The translations under genes were made by a program, and so were the position numbers. Shown one piece after another: positions 1 to 11,115 of a stretch of 64,000 nt of DNA. The notes under the pieces are model-generated. The model saw nothing but the letters and a program-made list of their open reading frames with translations, was not told where the DNA came from and searched no databases. Position 1 is the stretch's first letter; each line of letters opens with the position of its first letter. This stretch comes from Inia geoffrensis. Taxonomy: Eukaryota > Chordata > Mammalia > Artiodactyla > Iniidae. Where the stretch lies: the NCBI GenBank assembly GCA_036417435.1, contig CM070905.1:69643092-69707091 (forward strand), read 5' to 3'.

Positions 1-52
1 TCCCCTGCATTGGCAGGCGGGCTCTCAACCACTGCACCACCAGGGAAGCCCC
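1..52 (-). repeat. CHR-type tRNA-derived SINE, 5' part, cut by window start
   Basis: The first 52 bases are the reverse complement of the head of the SINE seen complete at 36800-36991: the A-box region and the family-specific terminal motif AGGGAAGCCCC. The SINE head lies at base 52 and the rest runs off the left edge, so subfamily and target duplication cannot be judged. Confidence 0.9.
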
Positions 53-1000
53 GCAGAGGATATATTTTAAATTAAGAAAACCAAACCTGAAGTATTCTAG
101 CAGGAGGGGCCCTGTTGTCATAGTTGAACAAATTTTATCATGGTCAGTGAAATTCTGAGACATGGTTCATTATTAAGACCATCTCACCTTGTCTTGATTA
201 AAAAAAAACTGTATAGAAGATCAAAAATTCATTATGTTCCCAGTGCATTTATATGACTTAGACTACACACAAAATAGAGTAGTTCAAACCAAAATTACTT
301 CTAATATCAATAATACAAAGCAATTTATCTCTTATTTACCTTATCATCAGGAGCTAACATAGATGTCACATCATGTATTTTATTAAACACCCTAAGTTGC
401 TTTTTCTGTCATCAGTTTTGTCCCTTATCTCTTGTGCAAATATTCTGTTTGGTCTCCTTTCTTTATATTTTCTGGTGACAACTTTTAATTATTTTACTAG
501 TTAATAGTCCCTTATGTAGTTCAACACGTCTTCGATTTTTAGTTCCTTGATCTCTTTTATATGTTCATTGCCAATCTATATTTATATTCTTCTCTCCCAA
601 ACTAGGATGCATGATTTGTCCTAATACCATCCTCAAATTCCCTGCCCCTTGAATATCCTTATGTTGTACTTTTTAGATGATCAATTTCTATCTCTGGTTT
701 ACTCGAGCCAATTAAGTTCTCTGTTATTCTTCCTTGGCTAGAAATGATTACCAGAAAAAAAAAATAAAATGGCCTAAATCTACTAATAAATGCCATTACA
801 AACATGACATTGGACGGAGCAATCTTTATGCTGATTCCCGTTTCACCCAGAGATGGTCGTAGATGTTTCCGTTCTTCTTAAACCTACATGATTCACTCTG
901 TAGATGATCTGTCCTCCTTAACCACAGAGTAAAAATTTCTCCTCTCAAATCCCACAAGGATAAGGGTCTGGATCACCCCACTCGGAGACAAACCTAGACC
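53..1000. other. AT-rich DNA with no recognised feature
   Basis: No open frame, tandem array or familiar repeat is visible. Short A runs occur near 200 and 755. Some of the pyrimidine-rich stretch at 360-720 could be decayed LINE, but I cannot assign it. Confidence 0.4.
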
Positions 1001-1019
1001 AAGGGAACTACTAGTTGAG

Positions 1020-3120
1020 GGTGAGGGGCATCTAAAACAGGTGGTGGAGGAGGGGATGAGAGTATTAATTACTCTCCAAAAGATGACCCACTGAATAACC
1101 TCAGAATAAACCCAGTACTTTCTGATCCCTCTTGTAGCAAAGCCCTACCTTTCCTTAAAGATTGATGTCAGTCACCCCTGCCACTATGGTGACTCATTTG
1201 CTTTCCTCATAGTCTTTAGCATAGGAGCCTGAAGTAACAGATTAATAGCTGTAGCATAGAGTTCAGTGGGACTAACTTTGTGTCCATTGGTGGAAGGGTT
1301 CTCCTTTGGGAACTAGCACCTCTCAATCCACACAACCTAAATTTGTGGCAATGAGAAGCACAAGTTCCCCAAGTATGTCATTGGGAGTGATGGTAATTGA
1401 TATGGCTGCTGTTTCCACCACTTGGTTCCCAGATTAGTGTACTCTACTTAAAGACAAAACATCAGATGATGGTACTTGATTTAGAGTGTACACTCAGTCC
1501 TGAGGATGATGCAGTCCTGGAGGATTATTCTTGCAGGGTATCATTTTCAAACTTGTGCCTCAGCTGTATCCTTAAGAGGTCAAACTACTGTGCCACCGAG
1601 CTAGTGGCTTCTCTCTGGTCTTGTATGGGAAAGAACGAGTGGATCCCTTGGTCTTGTTTCCACTGCCATGTTTCCCCTGATGTAATTATTAAATTATTTG
1701 GTATTATGTGTCAGTGAATAAAACACTGTAAATCCTCAGATACTGGGTCCAGACAAGGCTTTGCTCACATGAAAGTCGATCCCTTACCAAGCGTGTGTGT
1801 CAATTACAGTCAAGATGAGTTGCTGCTCCTTTCAGAGTGGAAGGATCCAATGTAATCAAACAAGAAGCTAATTGGACTCTTCAGAGTACAGTGCTGTAGT
1901 AGGGTCAAGGATTGATCTCTTTGCTGACAATTTGGGCGTTTAGCAGGGGCAGTCACTAGAATAGCATTGGTGAGTGGGAGCCCATGCGTAGTCTCCATGA
2001 CTTCACTCTTCATGTATCCATTGTGCCAGCACTAGAGTGAACAATAATGGAGACTGGCTGACGTCTACTGGCCAAGTCTCTCTGTCAACTTGGTTGGTTA
2101 ATACCTCTTTTGTAGACAGTGTGTGTATTCTCTGATGGACATTGACAGGAACTTAAGATTGTCCCATTTTGCGCTTATTCCATAGGTGCAAATACACGTC
2201 ACTTCTCCAGACCTCCTAGTCCCTAATTTTCCATTCTTACTTCTCTATGCCCCTGACCAGTCAGCTGGGCTATTTACCACTGTCCATGAGGCATGTGCCC
2301 TTGGGCTATTTCTGTTTCCACACAAAGTGGATGCTAAATTCACCACTCTGAGCTCTGCCTATTGGGAGAGTTTGCCTATAAAATTTCCTTTCAGGGAAAC
2401 CCCTGGATTGAACTGCAGTGAATCGGCCATCCATTTTCAACTAACACCAACATAACATACCAACCCTTTAGTGAACCCATTACTGAGGGATATTCTTCTC
2501 CATCAGCTGGTTATAAGGGACCTTCAATGCTGCCATAGGTGTGACTTGGGGGAAATCTGCTGGTGAAACAGTGCTAGATAATGTGAGGGTGGGTCTGGGC
2601 CACCTGCTTATGCATTTACTTTTTCTCTCTGTCTTTGCTTATGCCTGACTCTGAATGTACTACTTCCATCTTACAATGACTGCCGGGTCCACCTGGCCAT
2701 ATTAACTCAGTAATCTGAGAGTACTGAGTTCATCATGGCCACCTCTGGATGCTTGGTCACTTGATGTCACGGGGTCAGAAGCTCCATTCCTGCCAAGGCC
2801 CAGCTTCATACCAGGAGGTATGCAGTAGGTGTATTTTTAGTAGGTGTGTAGTTCTTTGCAACAAATTGTATGGCCTGTTGCAGAACCCAGGGATCTGTGT
2901 TTGAATACTCCCACCGCAGGTACCGTAGTCTATGCTTTGATTCTCCCATCAGAGATACATATGGTACCACAGTACAGTATGGCTCAAGTGGCAGGTGCTT
3001 GCACCACATCATGACCTTTCTTCCTCTGAGCCCCACAAAAAACTGGGAGCCTACCATGTCACACAGAAAATGTGTTGGAACATCATCCTAAGTGCTGAAG
3101 ATGATGAGTGCAGAATTCTG
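1020..3120 (+). repeat. Possible endogenous-retrovirus-like (ERVL/MaLR internal-type) remnant
   Basis: This block has higher GC than its flanks and the texture of an old retroviral internal region: many short interrupted frames and no tandem structure. The stretch at 2190-3110 resembles dispersed internal sequence that I associate with ERVL/MaLR elements, but this is recall, not a match I can run. All frames are broken (the longest are 106 codons at 1397-1717 and 89 codons at 2186-2455), no polymerase or protease motif is readable, and no flanking LTR pair is evident. It could instead be another old interspersed family. Confidence 0.35.
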
Positions 3121-3639
3121 TGCTTCATTTTTAGATTCTTTCTATCCACACTTTTCCTAAAAATATATTTAAATTTCTACCATGGCCAAACTTTACCTTG
3201 GACCAGGGGTATACGAACGTGGATAGGAAAAATTTTACCTCTTTATTAAGCATTTTCTTGCACTCTGTTCCACAGTTGTGTTAGCAATACCTGTTACTTT
3301 TCCATTAATAGAAATCACGAATATTTTCATGTCACATTACAGTTATTCCATATATCTTGAACTATTGTTTCTTTAATCATTTTAATATTGTGAGTTATAG
3401 ATCTGCCTGTGAGCTCCTGAGTTTTGATAGTTTACAAGTGCGTATATTGCTGCATCAAAAATTCATGATTCTTTTGACATATTTAATGTAATGTTTCAAT
3501 ATAGTTGATTCCCTTTATAGTTCTATATATTTATGTTATGTATTTATAAATATTTTTCTGAGAAGGAATCCATAATCTTCTACAAAATTCCAGAACTCTC
3601 GTTCATGGCATACATTTTCGGAACCCCTGCCTAGACCAG
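3121..3639. other. AT-rich DNA, nothing recognised
   Basis: Low-complexity AT-rich sequence with no repeat, ORF or RNA gene that I can support. Confidence 0.4.
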
Positions 3640-3815
3640 GCTTCTCTCTCCAGCACGCTCTTTTATGACCCTCAGGCTTCGGCTTACATGGCAACCCTCA
3701 CAGGCCTTCCTGACCACCCATCCTAAGGCAGCCTCCTGGGCACTTCTAACCACGCTATCCTGTTTTTCTTTCATCACAGTATTTATAAACGCCTTATATT
3801 TCCTTGTTCACATGG
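3640..3815 (+). repeat. LINE2 (L2) 3' fragment
   Basis: The run encoding the ancient mammalian L2 3' motif (CCTTCCTGACCACCC at about 3703, followed by the CT-rich segment and the 'tcacagtatttat' core) is in sense orientation. Strongly diverged, as expected for this family. Confidence 0.6.
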
Positions 3816-4859
3816 CTGTTTGTTGGCTCAATCTGTCATATTTGATCTAGTTGACATTTCCTTCTTAAATGTCCACTCTGGTATTTCAGGCTTTTCCCTC
3901 TGGATTTCCTTCAAGGGATAAATTTCCTTTAAATGATAATTTTCCTTAGTTTTTGCCCATTAACCTTTCTTCTCGAATTCACTTTCCTACCTGAACAATT
4001 TCACCCATTCCCACTAGTCCAGACATGATCAAAAGTGTATTCCTCCCAAGGAGATATGCAGGTCCACAATCCGTGATCTCCCATCCTGAAATCCATAAAG
4101 CTCCTTTTTCTACAAAGTTCATTGGCAGCAGAACAGCACCTGAATTCACAAAATAGCCTTTATTCGTCTCATGTCCTGTGGATACTCATACATTTCACCA
4201 ACAGAACTCATACTTTGGTTTATTACATGGTGTGGCCCGAGATTCTGCTAAAGATACTACCTTTCATAGGATGTGAATAACATAATAGTTTTCAAGTCTG
4301 AAAAACTGTGACACTGGAAGGGCTGAGATCATTTGTCTATTTCTAGCCCATATCTAGAGAAGGACCCAACTGTCTTCTTAGTATCCCATAGCTCAATGTG
4401 ATTGCGTTGCTCTTCTACTTATAAGCGACAACTTCAGTCACTCCTCTAAGGACATCCATGCTTCAGCTACATCAGACTAGGTTCACGCACGCACCTCACT
4501 TCTCCACACCCCTGCCCCTGGAAAATAAATCCTCCTGTGTAGTCCTTGTAATGTCTGCACGTCTCTGAGAATTTTTCCTTAGCCTACCAAAGCAGGATTA
4601 CTGAATGTCATTTGGGGACACTTTAGATTGAATAATTATTGCTGAAAACTCTTACAACATTAAATTACAAAAATGCGTGTCCTGGTATTTCTCTTGCCAC
4701 TATGTGAAGAGCTCCATGAATGGAGAAGCCATGTCATATTCCCACAACAATGTCTGGCTCTGTTCTCACACTATGTTAGATAAATTTAGCATTTTTTCCC
4801 CAGCTCCCTTCTCCCGTTTCATTCCGTTTCTGTTCATTGCACTAACAGGTATCTAGTCA
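3816..4859. other. Diverged DNA, possibly L2-related
   Basis: Pyrimidine-rich, with no open frame. It lies between two sense L2 fragments and some of it (about 4400-4560) may be further decayed L2, but I cannot align it convincingly. Confidence 0.3.
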
Positions 4860-5360
4860 CTCAAGCAGCGTTCCTTCATTCTCCCTCCCATCATTCTCTT
4901 TAACTACAACATCAGTCATTCATGCCTTGTGAATCCATCTTCTCTATCTCCTATGCCACTGCTATATGCCTTCATTATCTCTGGCCCAGTGCTTTGAGAC
5001 ACTGGCCTTTTTCTCTACCTGAAAACTCACTTTCTATGCAGTCTGTTATTATTCTAAATGAATGGTCTAATTGTGTTACATGCTAATTTTAAATGTTTTA
5101 AAATGACTTTACACAAACTATACAATGCTCAAAATCATTAGCATGGCATAAATATCCTTCAGAAGTTGCCCCAGTCTACTATTCAAGCATCACTCGGTGT
5201 TATTCAACCCCAAAATTTGTACTTTCCAGCAAATCTTCTGTGACTTGAATCTTCTTGCTCTTTCTGGAATATAAGCCTCTATATTGGTCCCATGTCAAGT
5301 TTCAACTCAAGTTAAATAGCCAGCTTCAATACCACCTTTAAAAAAATTCTCCAAGTAGAG
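4860..5360 (+). repeat. LINE2 (L2) fragment, sense
   Basis: Order and wording follow the L2 3' half: a decayed 'actgctcaaaatc...ttcaatggc' segment near 5100-5170, then 'cccagtctac', then a cysteine-rich-frame remnant and a 'tcaaatgtcacc'-type tail near 5300-5340. Individual matches are weak; the order of several matches supports the call. Confidence 0.5.
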
Positions 5361-5496
5361 AAGATGGACATCTCAAGAAAAGAGAGAATTCACCTTTCTT
5401 CTGCCCATCCATACTGGTGAGGGTGGATCTTCTTTACACAGCCTACTGAGTGAAATGCTAATCTCTTCCAGAAACACTGTCAATGATACACCCAGA

Positions 5497-5553
5497 AATA
5501 ATGTTTCTATTATATAATAATGTTTCTATTATTCTAATGTTTCTATTATTATA
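5497..5553. repeat. Three-copy minisatellite, unit about 16-19 bases
   Basis: Three tandem copies of a unit centred on AATGTTTCTATTAT, with small insertions between copies. AT-rich and short; no function suggested. Confidence 0.85.
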
Positions 5554-5639
5554 CCCAGCTATCTGAGCATCTCTTATGGAAGTCAAGTTGACCCATAGAC
5601 TTAACCAACACAGTTAGAATTAAGATAAGGGTATCTGTT

Positions 5640-7450
5640 ATCACCAGTATTATTTAATTACTGCATAAAGTAGTCAACAAATAATAAATGCATTAAACAA
5701 CAACAACAACACGCATGAAGCAAAATTTTAATTATTTGTAGATTATATGATAATTTCTTTAGGAAAGCAAAATAACTATTGTATAAATTATTAGAAATTA
5801 TAAAAAATTTCAATAAAGTAGTCATTTGCAGAATAAATTCTTTTCTTCTACAGCAGTATCACATAGAAAATATATATCTGATTTACAAAATCAATAAAAA
5901 TATACCTACAAGTAAACTTAAAAACAAGAGTTATATCCACATGAATATGATTATAAAACTCTATTAAGGGACATTAAAAAGATCTTTAATGAGATATATA
6001 TTGTATTACTGGAGAGTAAAATTTTAAAATATTTTAAAATATCAATCCTTCCTAAATTACTGTGAAAATTCAAGGCATTCCCAATGAAAATAGACATTTG
6101 TTTCTCTTTGGTCTCATATCAAACATGATAAAGCTGAGAAAATTCTTTGAAATATAAGCAATGAGGGTGACCTAGTCTTACATAGCATTAAATGTCATTA
6201 TAAAGTTAAAGTGATTGGGAACATTCAGTACTGATGGAGAAACAAACATATCAATGGCACAGAATAGAGAATCTAAAAAACAGATGCAAACATGCATGGG
6301 AAAATAATATATGTAAAAACTGGCATTTCTACATAGTCTAGATGATTAATCAAGTGGTATTGGGCCACCTAGCTTATAACTTGGAGAAAAGAAAAAAAAA
6401 ACGGAAAATAAACCTTGACAACGACTTCACTTTCATCAAAATAACTCCCAAATGGACTTCAAAGCATTACAATGTAAAAGGCAACAAACACAAGAAATCA
6501 TTTTCAAATATCTTTCATCTTTGGGGTACAGAAGCTTTTCTAAATATGTTGCAAAATTCAAAAACCATGAAGGAAAAAATTAATACATTTTAAAACATAA
6601 AAATTAAAAATAAGAAAAAAAGGAAAATCATTAACTGGGTGAAAAGACAAAAATATAATAGACAAATGGGTAATAATTACAACAGAGAAAAAAGTCCTAT
6701 AAATCATAATGTAAGCAAAGGACAACACAAATGAAAATTTAGCAAATTGCCTGGACTGGCATTTCAAATACATTCAATAACCTAAAAACATATGGTCAAG
6801 TTCTTCATCTCAACAAAACAAAAAATTTACAAATACAAACAATGAAATATTATGGCCATATGGTTAGCAAACATTTTAAAACGATTAATAAGGTAACTTG
6901 GCAGTATTTACCAGAATTTCAGTTGTGCATATTATTTGACTCCATATTTCCAATTCTATATGTCTCTTCTTCACAAATACACAAGTGGTAAAGATTTCAG
7001 TATGAAGTTAATATAAAGTAATTTTTTGTAATAGGGAAAACCTGAAAATAACCTTGGTCAGCAGGAGAAACACTGTTCAATAGGAGAAGGATTCAATAAA
7101 TTAGCATACGGACTACATAATAACATACAGCCATTAAAAATAAAATAGAAAGTTACTTGTGAAACATTTTTGAGTGAAGAAAAGGATGCTGTAGAATAAA
7201 ATATCAAATAAGATCCTATTTATGACTGACAAGTAGTATGTACATTAAGAACACATGCCCAAATAGAGATTTTTAGAAATGCACAGAGATGGTAGCAGTG
7301 GAGAGGGCAGAGAGAGAGCTGTGTGAGTGAGGGAAGGAGACGAAAGAGAAAATAAAAATTGCCTTTTAATCTTACTACATACAGTTCTATATTGCTAGAC
7401 GTTTTTTAGATTAGCCTGTATACTTTGTATTATTTTAAAAAGGGAACGGG
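5640..7450 (+). repeat. Ancient L1 (L1M-type) fragment, sense, ORF2 to 3' end
   Basis: The order of segments follows L1 ORF2 towards the 3' end. An open stretch at 5779-5967 reads YKLLEIIKNFNKV, like the conserved ORF2 'LLE.I..F.KVAGYKIN' block. About 6230-6290 gives the 'atcaatggcacagaatagag' ORF2 motif. About 6530-6560 follows the 'aaagcttttg' block, and 7010-7190 follows the ORF2 C-terminal and 3' region. Multiple frameshifts and stops show it is long dead. A GA-rich patch lies near 7290-7350. Confidence 0.75.
5779..5967 (+). pseudogene. L1 ORF2 remnant (short decayed piece)
   Basis: A 62-codon open stretch inside the L1M fragment. Its first residues (YKLLEIIKNFNKVV) resemble a conserved block of L1 ORF2 near the reverse-transcriptase domain; after that the resemblance fades. 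ORF2 encodes endonuclease and reverse transcriptase in intact L1, normally over 1,200 residues, so this is a small fossil with no expected product. Confidence 0.5.
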
Positions 7451-7559
7451 AAAAGAGAGAAATTGTGATAAAATGCATGTTTGTATAGGAGTAATAAAAC
7501 AGGCATTTTTTGTTTTGACAATTTTGTGGGCAATGCAAATTATTACAGTTTTTAGAAAG

Positions 7560-8100
7560 CATTTGTTAGCATCGATAAATTGAATAATGTGCATACACAT
7601 TGAGCCAATAATGATATTTTCAAAAATTACACAATAGCTGTGTAAACCTAAGTATGCAAAACTGTTTATGAGAGAATGCTCAATGAAGAACTGTTTCTAA
7701 TAGCTAGAATTTGGAAACAACTTAAAAATTTTATCAATAAGGAATAGGTTGAATAACTTATTCAGTTTTAAGTAAAAAGACACATGTTTCATTTTCACCA
7801 AGAATTTTATTGAACAATGTATTCACTAACCGAACAAACTTTTTGGCCAACCCAATATTAAGAGAATACAATGCAATATTAAAAACACTGGAGCATATCT
7901 CTGTGTATCGGCAGAGGAAGTGGCCCATGTAAAGAGTTGCAGGACAGGACCTGTTTCTAACTAAACTAAATTCTATCTGGTTTCTGTAATTTACATAATA
8001 ATATGAACCATTATCGTATACACTGTTGGTGTATACATGTGCAAAATTAGAAATAATATACATGAATCTGTTAACATATAGGCTATATATAAATACACAT
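7560..8100 (+). repeat. Second ancient L1 3' fragment, sense, interrupted by a mariner end
   Basis: About 7700-7755 repeats the L1 ORF2 C-terminal block ('ggaaacaactt', 'atcaataaggaatagg'). L1-like sequence resumes after 7857 with 'acaatgcaatattaaaaa', the position expected after an insertion. This duplicates the part of L1 already present at 7050-7150, so it is a separate insertion or a tandem rearrangement. Confidence 0.55.
7761..7857 (-). mobile_element. mariner-family DNA transposon end fragment
   Basis: The terminal bases 7830-7857 read CGAACAAACTTTTTGGCC followed by AACCCAATA, the inverted terminal repeat of the mariner elements common in cetartiodactyl genomes, ending at the TA expected of mariner targets. 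The inner 65 bases fit the same transposon end. Only one terminus is visible; the rest is deleted and no transposase is encoded. It splits the L1 fragment at 7560-8100. Confidence 0.65.
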
Positions 8101-10560
8101 ATGTAATCTTTGTTATAGTTGAAGGGTAAGATTAAGGGGATTCTCTAAATTTCTGCTCTCATATTGGTGATGATTTAGAAGATGATTTAATACTTTCAAT
8201 ATCAGAAAAATAATAACATTATTAATTCAAAACCACCTAAGTTTTTAGATGTCCACACAAATATAACATGAAGCATAACTCGGTGAAATTAAATAGTTGT
8301 CTTCTTTGCAAAAAAGCAAGTTAAAATTAATCTGATGCATGTGAAGACCTATCAATTTGATGTCACTCTTGTTAAAATATAAACATCCAAGAGCTCAGAT
8401 ACTGCCTCTCGGCACACTTCATACCACTCACTCAGGTGATGTTCAAGCGTAGGAAGACCTGCAAATTATTCTCACAGAAATTAGCTTCTCTTTCTATAGA
8501 CCTATGCACTACAATGTTCCTATCTAAAACTTGGCATTGTTTTCTCATTCACTCGCATAAAAATCTTTCACAGTGACAAGGTCTTTCAGCCTTACCTCTG
8601 TGGGTTACCTTTGAGACTTTCCTCTTTCATAGAATCCTGAATGTGGAAATGGATGAACTATATCATCATTAACCAACCCATCTTCTGCATGACTTGTACA
8701 CTCCAACAATTGGAGGCTATATTCTCCTGCCAAAAACTTTATTCCCGTAAGATATTATGACACTGAAACTGAAATTCACAAAGGTAATATTAAAAAAGAC
8801 TATGTTTTCAGAGGATTTTACCTTATTTCAGACTTTGGTCATGATTAAAATCTCAAATCACTTCTAATGTGTGATAATAAATATGAAAAGTTTTAGTTTA
8901 GTAACATGCATTCTAAATATAAGAAATCCAAGTAACTTATGAACGCAATCTAATATATTTGAAGTTCGGAAATATGTGTTCAATATCTAACTTACATAGA
9001 AGTGAAAAAGTAGAATAAAAGCATGATTAACATGATCTCCTTAGATGTATGTTGAGTAGAAGACTACCTTAATGATAATATTCTTTTTTTTTTTTTGCTT
9101 TAATTTGGGGGTTAATTCTGGAAATTTCAGTTTCTTAGACATACAGTATTTATGCATCTAACAAACTCAGTAATTTTCATTTTATAGTCATAGGAAGGCA
9201 AAACTCTAAAAACTCAAACTCTAAAATCCAAGCTGAATGAAAATAACACCAGGATATACATATGCATGTTTGTTGGAGGCGCTATCTTATAAAGTCAGAG
9301 TCTGCAAAGTAGCATCAATGAATTACCATTCCTTTTGCACTTATAATTATATATATATAATACACGTATGCTTGCTGTGCTACATATGTATGTATACATA
9401 TAATACCTACGTATACATATAAAACACACACACACACCTAATACTGCATTTCCTGGACTCTAGAAGCAGGCACCTCTGAACCACAGTCACCCTCACTTAA
9501 CAGTTTAAAGGCAAATTTACTCCATCCTTTAATAAGGCTGTTTTTAAATTTTGAATCATTTCCTGTAACTTTCCATGGTAAAGTATATTTTTTAATATTT
9601 CATATATATAAAAATACTGAATGGCCTTATTAGCTGCGAGCTATAAATGCCACAAAACAGATTTGGGAATTGGAACATACCCAACATAAATGGTTACCAA
9701 CAGTGAATGGGAAGGCATACGAAACAGGGCAGTAAAGCCACCACACAATATGAGGAAAATCATGAAACAATCTGGAAAAGCATCAAGATGGCTGGCCTCT
9801 TTGTAGTTCCAGCACAAAGACTGAGCCTTATTTCTAAATATTTTCCCTGGTGGGGAATAACAGCTTGAAAATAATCCCAGATGTATTCGTTTGTGTAACC
9901 ATTTGCTTCTTGTAGCATATAGGCATGGAAAAATTATTGAAGGCTTCAGTTCTGGACTTGTATTTTTTTTAATGTCAGGCTTTTGAAAAATAGCACCATT
10001 TTTCTTTAAAACTGTTCATTTACCTGGAATGTTGGCCAGCAGGCCTGTAATATGGACTTGGTTTTGTTAAGATTGAAAAAATGCCCAATGGCAAAAGAAG
10101 AATGGGCAATTTTAGTGGATATAACTAAATATGAACCCACACTCAAATGAGCAAATGTCCAAGCAGGGTAAAAACCAGTGCTTTTATGATTCTAAGCTAG
10201 CCAAGGAATTCTAGATCCTGTTAAAGAAATATCAGTTCAGAGAAAGAAAGTAATCTAGAAAGTTTCTTTTTAAAGATACTGAAAGCAGAGCGTTTGAAAT
10301 AAAGTTTAAGACAGTAGACTTTACACTCAGGCATTTCTTTTTTCTTGAAAGTATCCTCTCATTTTGAGATGATTCTAGATGTTGAGACAAGAGTTCCAAA
10401 AGCTAAAAGTTATTTTTTAAAATCAATTTTAAAACACAGATGAAACAATTTGCAGTTCTCCATCAACTGTTGACAAATTCATTTAAACTCAACTTTTCAA
10501 AGTTCTAAAAATGTACCACATGATCTGCTAAGTATTAATTCTGCTTTCTACATTTAAGTA
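8101..10560. other. AT-rich non-repetitive DNA with small simple repeats
   Basis: No supported gene. Contains a T run at about 9085-9096, an AT/TA-rich patch at 9348-9422, a short CA run at about 9424-9438, and otherwise sequence I cannot assign to a repeat family. Short open frames (for example 9237-9422) run through low-complexity DNA and are not credible. Confidence 0.45.
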
Positions 10561-10783
10561 TACATTAATTTTTTTTTTTTTTTTTTTGCGGTACACGGGC
10601 TGTTGCAACTTCTCCCGTTGCGGAGCACAGGCTCTGGACGCGCAGGCTCAGTGGCCATGGCTCACGGGCCCAGCCGCTCCGCGGCATGTGGGATCCTCCC
10701 AGACCGGGGCACGAACCCGCGTCCCCTGCATCGGCAGGCGGACTTTCAACCACCGCGCCACCAGGGAAGCCCCTACATTAATT
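10561..10783 (-). mobile_element. Young short CHR-type SINE with 10-base target duplication
   Basis: The target-site duplication TACATTAATT at 10561-10570 and 10774-10783 is perfect. The element lies between, antisense: a T tail to 10587 and a body at 10588-10773. In SINE sense it has the A-box region, a B box (GGGTTCGTGCCCC type), and a GC-rich tail domain. Compared with the copies at 36800 and 39592 it lacks about 7 bases near the 3' end of the body, around 10600. Pure tail and intact duplication indicate a fairly recent insertion. Confidence 0.95.
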
Positions 10784-11025
10784 ATTTTTAAAGTAGAGTC
10801 TCTGCTTAGTGTGGTGTAGGTGTGTCCGTGTGGGTATGTGTGTAGAGAGAAAAAGGGAGAATGAAATTTCAATGGCTTTTTTTCCCCTCACGTGATCAGA
10901 TTTTTTTTGTTTTAAAGATCACTAGGAAATAGCTATCTTTTTTTGGTAGGCATTGCTAAAATGTTGCTTCATTATTATTATTATAAACTAGATTGTTGTT
11001 TAGAATGTGAAGGGGTATGTTTGAA
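10784..11025. other. Unassigned DNA with TG-rich patch
   Basis: Short GT-rich stretch at about 10812-10845; otherwise nothing recognised. Confidence 0.4.
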
Positions 11026-11027
11026 TC

Positions 11028-11115
11028 CATCATCCATTTTACAGATATTTAATGAGCACCTATGCTATGCCAGGCACGGTTAAGCAACCAGGGCTTCAAC
11101 AGTGGTAAGGAAACT
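11028..11115 (-). repeat. L2 3'-end fragment, antisense
   Basis: Contains ATGAGCACCTATGCTATGCC then AGGCACGG, the reverse complement of the L2 terminus, followed by the usual 'acagtggtaag' continuation. Confidence 0.65.

Noticed and set aside
10565..10872. Several overlapping open frames on both strands (60-77 codons)
   Set aside because: All come from the GC-rich body of the CHR SINE. The same peptide text recurs at every SINE copy (36.8, 39.6, 50.4, 57.6 kb).
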